Positions 6,702-9,746 of a stretch of 9,746 nucleotides of DNA are shown here, in pieces. Position 1 is the stretch's first letter. Every line of letters starts with the position of its first letter. Source of the stretch: Gemmatimonadota bacterium. GTDB lineage: Bacteria; GCA-2686955. The position numbers and the translations under genes were made by a program. Under the pieces are notes generated by a model. That model had not been told where the DNA came from. It ran no database searches and worked only from the letters and a program-made list of their open reading frames with translations. Location of the stretch: assembly GCA_002686955.1 (NCBI GenBank), contig NYZA01000266.1, positions 1-9,746 on the forward strand, read 5' to 3'.

Positions 6702-6794
6702 ACCTCTGCCGTTTCGACATAGGGGATTATCCGGAGGACCGCGCACTGGCGGGCGGGCCGCCGCCATTCGAAGCCAGGCCCGCCCAACGGCTCC
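6702..6794 (+). repeat. ~95-bp dispersed repeat, copy B
   Basis: Same-orientation partner of 835-931. Identical 24-bp core at 6733-6756, shared CGTTTCGA-C-ATA at 6710-6721 and a shared CGGCTCC end at 6788-6794, with indels between the blocks. It starts about 30 bases after the hepT stop and leads into the large palindrome. Confidence 0.6.
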
Positions 6795-6868
6795 GCGTCC
6801 CCGAACGCGACGCCCTCTCCGCCGCCGGATCGCCGCGCTTCGACACCCGCCCCACCTTGCTCGAGCAA

Positions 6869-7045
6869 CCAGGATCCGCCACCCAATCCCGTAGCGAGAC
6901 GGCGTAGGCGGTTGTGATGGTTGGGCTCGAGCCGGGCTCTGGGGCGAGGAACAGTCCCTCTATTTCGCAGCCCGAGGTTCCGGCTCGAGTGCAGCCAGCG
7001 CAATCACATACGTCGTCGTAGTAGGGATTGGGTGGCGGATCCTGG
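6869..7045. repeat. 177-bp imperfect palindrome with 22-bp perfect ends
   Basis: The outer 22 bases (6869-6890) are the exact reverse complement of 7024-7045. After a one-base offset, the next 44 positions pair at 31 of 44, ending in a perfect 10-bp block, CTCGAGCCGG (6926-6935) with CCGGCTCGAG (6980-6989). A 44-base centre (6936-6979) separates the arms. The size and perfect outer ends resemble a MITE or a fold-back repetitive element; no target-site duplication is evident at the edges. A structured RNA or attenuation element is the alternative. Confidence 0.65.
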
Positions 7046-7071
7046 GCAAGAGCCCCTCGCTCGCTCATCGC

Positions 7072-7111
7072 TCGGAGCTCGGGTCCGCGAAGCGGGAGTT
7101 GTGGCCAATAT
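7072..7111 (+). repeat. 40-bp diverged direct repeat, first copy
   Basis: Matches 7348-7387 at 31 of 40 positions without gaps, including the exact blocks TCGGAGCTC and CGGGAGTTG and a shared ATAT end. This copy begins 27 bases after the 177-bp palindrome. Confidence 0.5.
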
Positions 7112-7187
7112 CCCCCCGCAAGGCGGATCTCCACATCTGAAGTCGTCAGCCGCGAGTTGCAGGCGATGCTTCTTCGCTCTGCTCGTA

Positions 7188-7235
7188 GGTCGGGCCGGCA
7201 GCGGATCGCTGAGCGCGCGCGGAACCGGCCCGATC
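7188..7235. repeat. GC-rich hairpin with nested stem
   Basis: TCGGGCCGG (7190-7198) pairs with CCGGCCCGA (7225-7233), extended by a G-T and a G-C pair to 11 bp. Its interior contains a smaller AGCG-GAT-CGCT hairpin. No T-run follows on either strand. It is probably part of the repeat island. Confidence 0.35.
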
Positions 7236-7347
7236 ACTTGCGGATCGCACCGCCGCGGACGCGCGGGGCGGAAAAGTCGGTCTGAGCGGGTTTGCTCAGC
7301 TGCGGCGTCGTGAAGAGCGGAATCCGCCCGTTCCCCCGCGTTACAAG

Positions 7348-7387
7348 TCGGAGCTCTGCATCGGGAACCGGGAGTTGCGACCCATAT
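7348..7387 (+). repeat. 40-bp diverged direct repeat, second copy
   Basis: Second copy of the repeat at 7072-7111. Its right half forms the left arm of the 82-bp palindrome (7372-7453), so the direct repeat and the palindrome share sequence. Confidence 0.5.
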
Positions 7388-7453
7388 ATGCGTCGTAACC
7401 GCTGGTTTCCATGGTTGAACCGGCAGTTATGACTGCTATTTGCGTCGCAACTC
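7372..7453. repeat. 82-bp imperfect palindrome
   Basis: Perfect 10-bp ends, GAGTTGCGAC (7372-7381) with GTCGCAACTC (7444-7453). Across the 36-base arms, 28 positions are Watson-Crick pairs and two more are G-T, leaving a 10-base loop at 7408-7417. It also contains CATATATG in the left arm. As RNA this would be a long stable stem-loop; as DNA it resembles a REP/MITE-class palindromic element. No T-run follows, so it is not a standard terminator. Confidence 0.65.
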
Positions 7454-7571
7454 GTAGTCTCAAATCGTGAGTGATGAGTTGTGGCGTGAATCGTTGCCTC
7501 GACGAGGTTCCAGTCGATGGGGCGCGGATTGAGAGCGTTCTCTTGCGCCTTTTACACCGCGTGGGGCGCTG

Positions 7572-7648
7572 GTGACGCGGCCGGCACTGCGGCGGGGGGC
7601 GTGCGGGACGCGTCATACGGCGCTTTTCGGGCTCGGGATCCGCGTCAC
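7572..7648 (-). terminator. possible long-range inverted repeat after the propeller-like gene
   Basis: GTGACGCGG (7572-7580) is the reverse complement of CCGCGTCAC (7640-7648), and the pair begins five bases after the minus-strand stop at 7653. The 59-base interior is GC-rich and contains GACGCGTC. There is no clear T-run, so a terminator role is only suggested by position. Confidence 0.25.
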
Positions 7649-7652
7649 GTCA

Positions 7653-9701
7653 TCAGCGGGACGGGGGCCACCCGTCGCCGAAGTAGCACTCCTCCCGGCG
7701 GGGGAGCGGGGGTGGGTCGTAGGTGAGCAGCGCCGTGGCGCCGCCCAGAACCATTGTCAGGTAGCCCGCCTGACCTGAGGTTCCCGTGGAAAACCATGGC
7801 ACGTGCAGCGATACGCCGGCGGGGACGAAGCGGGCGCCGTCGAACCAGAGGGGGACGAGCTCGCTGCGGAAGTTCTCGGGCCACCCACCGTTGCACAGTC
7901 CCACATGCAGGATGCCGTCCATGCTGGTCATGGTCTGGACGTGTCTGTCAGCCGGGCCGGCTTCCACGATCGTCTGCTCATGAATCCTGACCGGCTGATA
8001 TGGATCGGAGATGTCGTACACGGCGATCGACGGATCACCATCTCCGCGCTCGGAGCGATAGAGGAGATCTCTCGAATCATCGAGTGCAAGACCGCCCGTG
8101 CGCGGCTCGCTGTTGATCTTCTCGATGCCCCCCTGCCGCGATATTCGGAAGAACCAGAGGCTGTCGCTGTACCACCAGGTCTGCCCCACGACCAGCAGAT
8201 CGGTCTCCGAGCCGGGGAAGGGGCGCGTGGCCCCTCGCTGCAGTTCGGCGCGTTGCACATCCGAGAACTCACCCAGCAGCTCGGGGTGTGCCGGATCGGC
8301 GAGGTCGAACACGGCGTTCTCGGTGACGAGGAGGCCACGCTCGATGGTCCAGGGCATCGACGCAAATGTCGGAGATACGGACACGGAGTCGACCAGGGCC
8401 AAGGAGTCCCCACGTTCGAAGACGAGGAGCGAAGGCCCCTGATCGTTGCTGCGATTGGCGTAGACATGGGTGTCGTTGATGGCGATTCGATTCCCGTTCT
8501 CGATCAGTCGCCGCCGGCCCGGGGCGGCGAATCCGGCCCCCGTTCCGGTTCCGTACGCAACGACCATGGGGCGGATCGGCGTGCCACCGATCTCCGCCCA
8601 GCCATCGCCACTCGGGGCGACGGAGAGATCCAGGGGGCCGAAGGGTTGATCGAGCGGCATCTCCCGTCGCAGCTCGAGCGAGGGTCCCTCCAGCAGCCAT
8701 GCGCGATCGAAGCCGTTGGCGTAGTAGAGGCGACCCGATTCGAGGAACAGAGCCTGCGGCCAGCCTCTGCCGATGAAATCCGCCAGTAGCAGCGACGAAG
8801 CCCCGGATTCGTCGACCTCGAAGACGAAGAGCGAATCGTAAGGGTAGGCCACGGCCACCCGATCGATTCGCCGATCCGGGTCGAACCAGACCGACATGCG
8901 CCAGAGTCCCCTTGTGTCTCTTTCCTGCAGCGATCCGACTCGGGTCAGGGCTCCAGCTTCTTCGACTCGATAGAGGACGATCTGGTCGTCGTGTGCCGCG
9001 TAGAGATGATCCAGAGCCGGGCTGGATTCGATGGCGCTGACGAGGCGGGCCTCGTAGGTTTTGCCCAGCTCGACGTGGCCGGCCGAATCGATCCGGGCGG
9101 AACGCAGCCCCCCATGCTCGAAGTAGAACCCCCCATAGCGGTCCCCGGCCATATGCCAAGAGCTGGTCGCCGGAAGAGAGTCGACGAGCTCGGCGATCAC
9201 CAGATCGCCGCTGCGATCGGGGCGAAGCGTGGCGAAGCTGCCCGTGCTTCCGCCGCAGACCAGGAACTCGCCGGCGGTCGCCATCGAATACCACGACCTC
9301 AGGTCGCTCTCGGAAAGCCGCACTCGCGTGTCGCCTTCTGGTGTCCAGAGCGTCCCCTCCTGCTCCAGCACGCGCGGCGTTCCGTCGTAGATTTCGACGT
9401 CGACCGCGCGACTCATCGCCAGCCCGAACTCGATCAGCCCGAAGGGCGGGGAGTCGTAGGGGTGGATCGCCACCCTCTGGAAGATTTCGCCGCAGCGGAC
9501 CAGGTGCTCGCCGTCGGCCAGGCTGAGTGTGGCGGCGCTCGAGTAGGATCGGACTCCCTCGAGTCGATACCGCGTCTCGCCGATCGGTGCGGCCAGGGCA
9601 ATGGCCGAGGCGGCGAGGCATAGGGTCAACGCAAGAATAAGTGGTGAGTTTGGCGCCCAGATGCGCCTCAGATCCGGTCGATCGGTGAGCTCCGAAACCA
9701 C
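7653..9701 (-). CDS. exported beta-propeller-like protein, unknown function
   Basis: A 682-residue protein with a hydrophobic signal segment (LILALTLCLAASAIALA, 21-37) and probable cleavage near ALA-APIG. The rest is a long series of short beta-rich blades. Two copies of the LVIVD-type pattern are clear: VFDLADPAHPELLGEF (around residue 465) and VYDISDPYQPVRIHEQ (around 560). Other blade-like strands include DHLYAAHDDQIVLYRV and FVFEVDESGASSLLLADF. Such proteins are usually periplasmic or surface-exposed; no catalytic motif or C-terminal sorting signal is visible. The GTG start at 9701 has no good ribosome-binding site, and the frame stays open to the window edge, so the true start may lie further upstream. 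The stop is TGA at 7653. It has no same-strand partner in the window. The region 1-20 before the signal core is long for a signal peptide, another hint that the start is uncertain. Confidence 0.75.
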   Translation of the reverse strand: MVSELTDRPDLRRIWAPNSPLILALTLCLAASAIALAAPIGETRYRLEGVRSYSSAATLSLADGEHLVRCGEIFQRVAIHPYDSPPFGLIEFGLAMSRAVDVEIYDGTPRVLEQEGTLWTPEGDTRVRLSESDLRSWYSMATAGEFLVCGGSTGSFATLRPDRSGDLVIAELVDSLPATSSWHMAGDRYGGFYFEHGGLRSARIDSAGHVELGKTYEARLVSAIESSPALDHLYAAHDDQIVLYRVEEAGALTRVGSLQERDTRGLWRMSVWFDPDRRIDRVAVAYPYDSLFVFEVDESGASSLLLADFIGRGWPQALFLESGRLYYANGFDRAWLLEGPSLELRREMPLDQPFGPLDLSVAPSGDGWAEIGGTPIRPMVVAYGTGTGAGFAAPGRRRLIENGNRIAINDTHVYANRSNDQGPSLLVFERGDSLALVDSVSVSPTFASMPWTIERGLLVTENAVFDLADPAHPELLGEFSDVQRAELQRGATRPFPGSETDLLVVGQTWWYSDSLWFFRISRQGGIEKINSEPRTGGLALDDSRDLLYRSERGDGDPSIAVYDISDPYQPVRIHEQTIVEAGPADRHVQTMTSMDGILHVGLCNGGWPENFRSELVPLWFDGARFVPAGVSLHVPWFSTGTSGQAGYLTMVLGGATALLTYDPPPLPRREECYFGDGWPPSR

Positions 9702-9704
9702 AGG

Positions 9705-9719
9705 CGTAGCAGCGCTACG
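9705..9719. promoter_or_regulatory. small hairpin at the 5' end of the propeller-like gene
   Basis: CGTAGC-AGC-GCTACG forms a 6-bp stem with a 3-base loop, ending three bases upstream of the chosen GTG. It sits where the ribosome-binding site would be expected. It could modulate initiation, or it may lie inside the coding region if the true start is upstream. Confidence 0.25.
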
Positions 9720-9746
9720 TCGCGGATTTCGGGGCTTGCCGATCGG

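Larger units (their letters stand above)
6673..7652. other. non-coding repeat island
   Basis: A 980-bp stretch with no supportable gene, between hepT and the 3' end of the propeller-like gene. It contains in order: repeat copy B (6702-6794), a 177-bp imperfect palindrome (6869-7045), one arm of a direct repeat (7072-7111), a GC-rich hairpin (7188-7235), the other direct-repeat arm (7348-7387) merging into an 82-bp palindrome (7372-7453), and an inverted repeat near the downstream gene (7572-7648). Five GAGTTG words with a similar right context occur between 7096 and 7485. Frames crossing the island, such as one at 6727-7134 on the minus strand, encode the same DWVADPG word from both palindrome arms, as expected of a DNA repeat rather than a protein. 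Confidence 0.6.

Noticed and set aside
6727-7134. 135-codon minus-strand frame across the 177-bp palindrome
   Set aside because: Its most protein-like part lies in the palindrome, and the same DWVADPG word is encoded from the other arm on the opposite strand, so the conservation belongs to the DNA repeat. It has no ribosome-binding site or recognised domain.
7072-7453. CRISPR-like array from the repeated GAGTTG words
   Set aside because: Spacing is irregular, the repeats are diverged and in mixed orientation, and no cas genes are present.
8269-9621. 450-codon minus-strand frame overlapping the propeller-like gene
   Set aside because: Arg/Gly/Pro-rich shadow in an alternative frame; the 682-residue frame has a signal segment and repeat units.

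Overview
This is a GC-rich, gene-sparse chromosomal window, probably from an uncultured Gram-negative bacterium of a deltaproteobacterial/Myxococcota-like or related lineage. The evidence for that is weak: high GC with strong C/G third positions, a signal-peptide-bearing propeller-like protein with 'D-[IL]-[AS]-D-P-x-x-P' repeats, long intergenic stretches with dispersed palindromic repeats, and no rRNA, tRNA or phylogenetic marker. I see no CRISPR array, integrase or transposase.

Layout. (1) Positions 1-611 hold a strongly structured segment, then a DUF6795-like protein gene broken by a one-base frameshift in a C run. (2) Positions 612-1653 are about 1 kb with no convincing gene; they carry one copy of a ~95-bp dispersed repeat and a possible small gene remnant. 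(3) Positions 1654-2216 encode a small secreted cysteine-containing orphan protein with a clear ribosome-binding site and its own intrinsic terminator. (4) Positions 2553-5656, minus strand, form a likely operon in the order clpP (serine protease subunit), OPA-type MFS organophosphate antiporter, P-loop kinase-like protein. (5) Positions 5839-6672, plus strand, diverge from clpP and encode a MntA/HepT (nucleotidyltransferase/HEPN) toxin-antitoxin pair. The HepT toxin is intact with its RX4HXY motif. The MntA antitoxin is interrupted by a one-base frameshift five residues after its GSX10DXD catalytic motif. (6) Positions 6673-7652 are about 1 kb of non-coding repeat island: the second copy of the ~95-bp repeat, a 177-bp imperfect palindrome, a 40-bp diverged direct repeat, an 82-bp imperfect palindrome and five GAGTTG-type words. 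(7) Positions 7653-9701, minus strand, encode a large exported beta-propeller-like protein whose 5' end may lie beyond the window.

How the parts relate. The clpP-transporter-kinase group is the only multigene unit that looks intact and ordinary, although clpP has no clpX beside it. The toxin-antitoxin pair and the repeat island next to it form the accessory part of the window. Both frameshifts fall in accessory genes while the other long reading frames are intact, which favours real gene decay somewhat over random sequencing error; reads are needed to decide.
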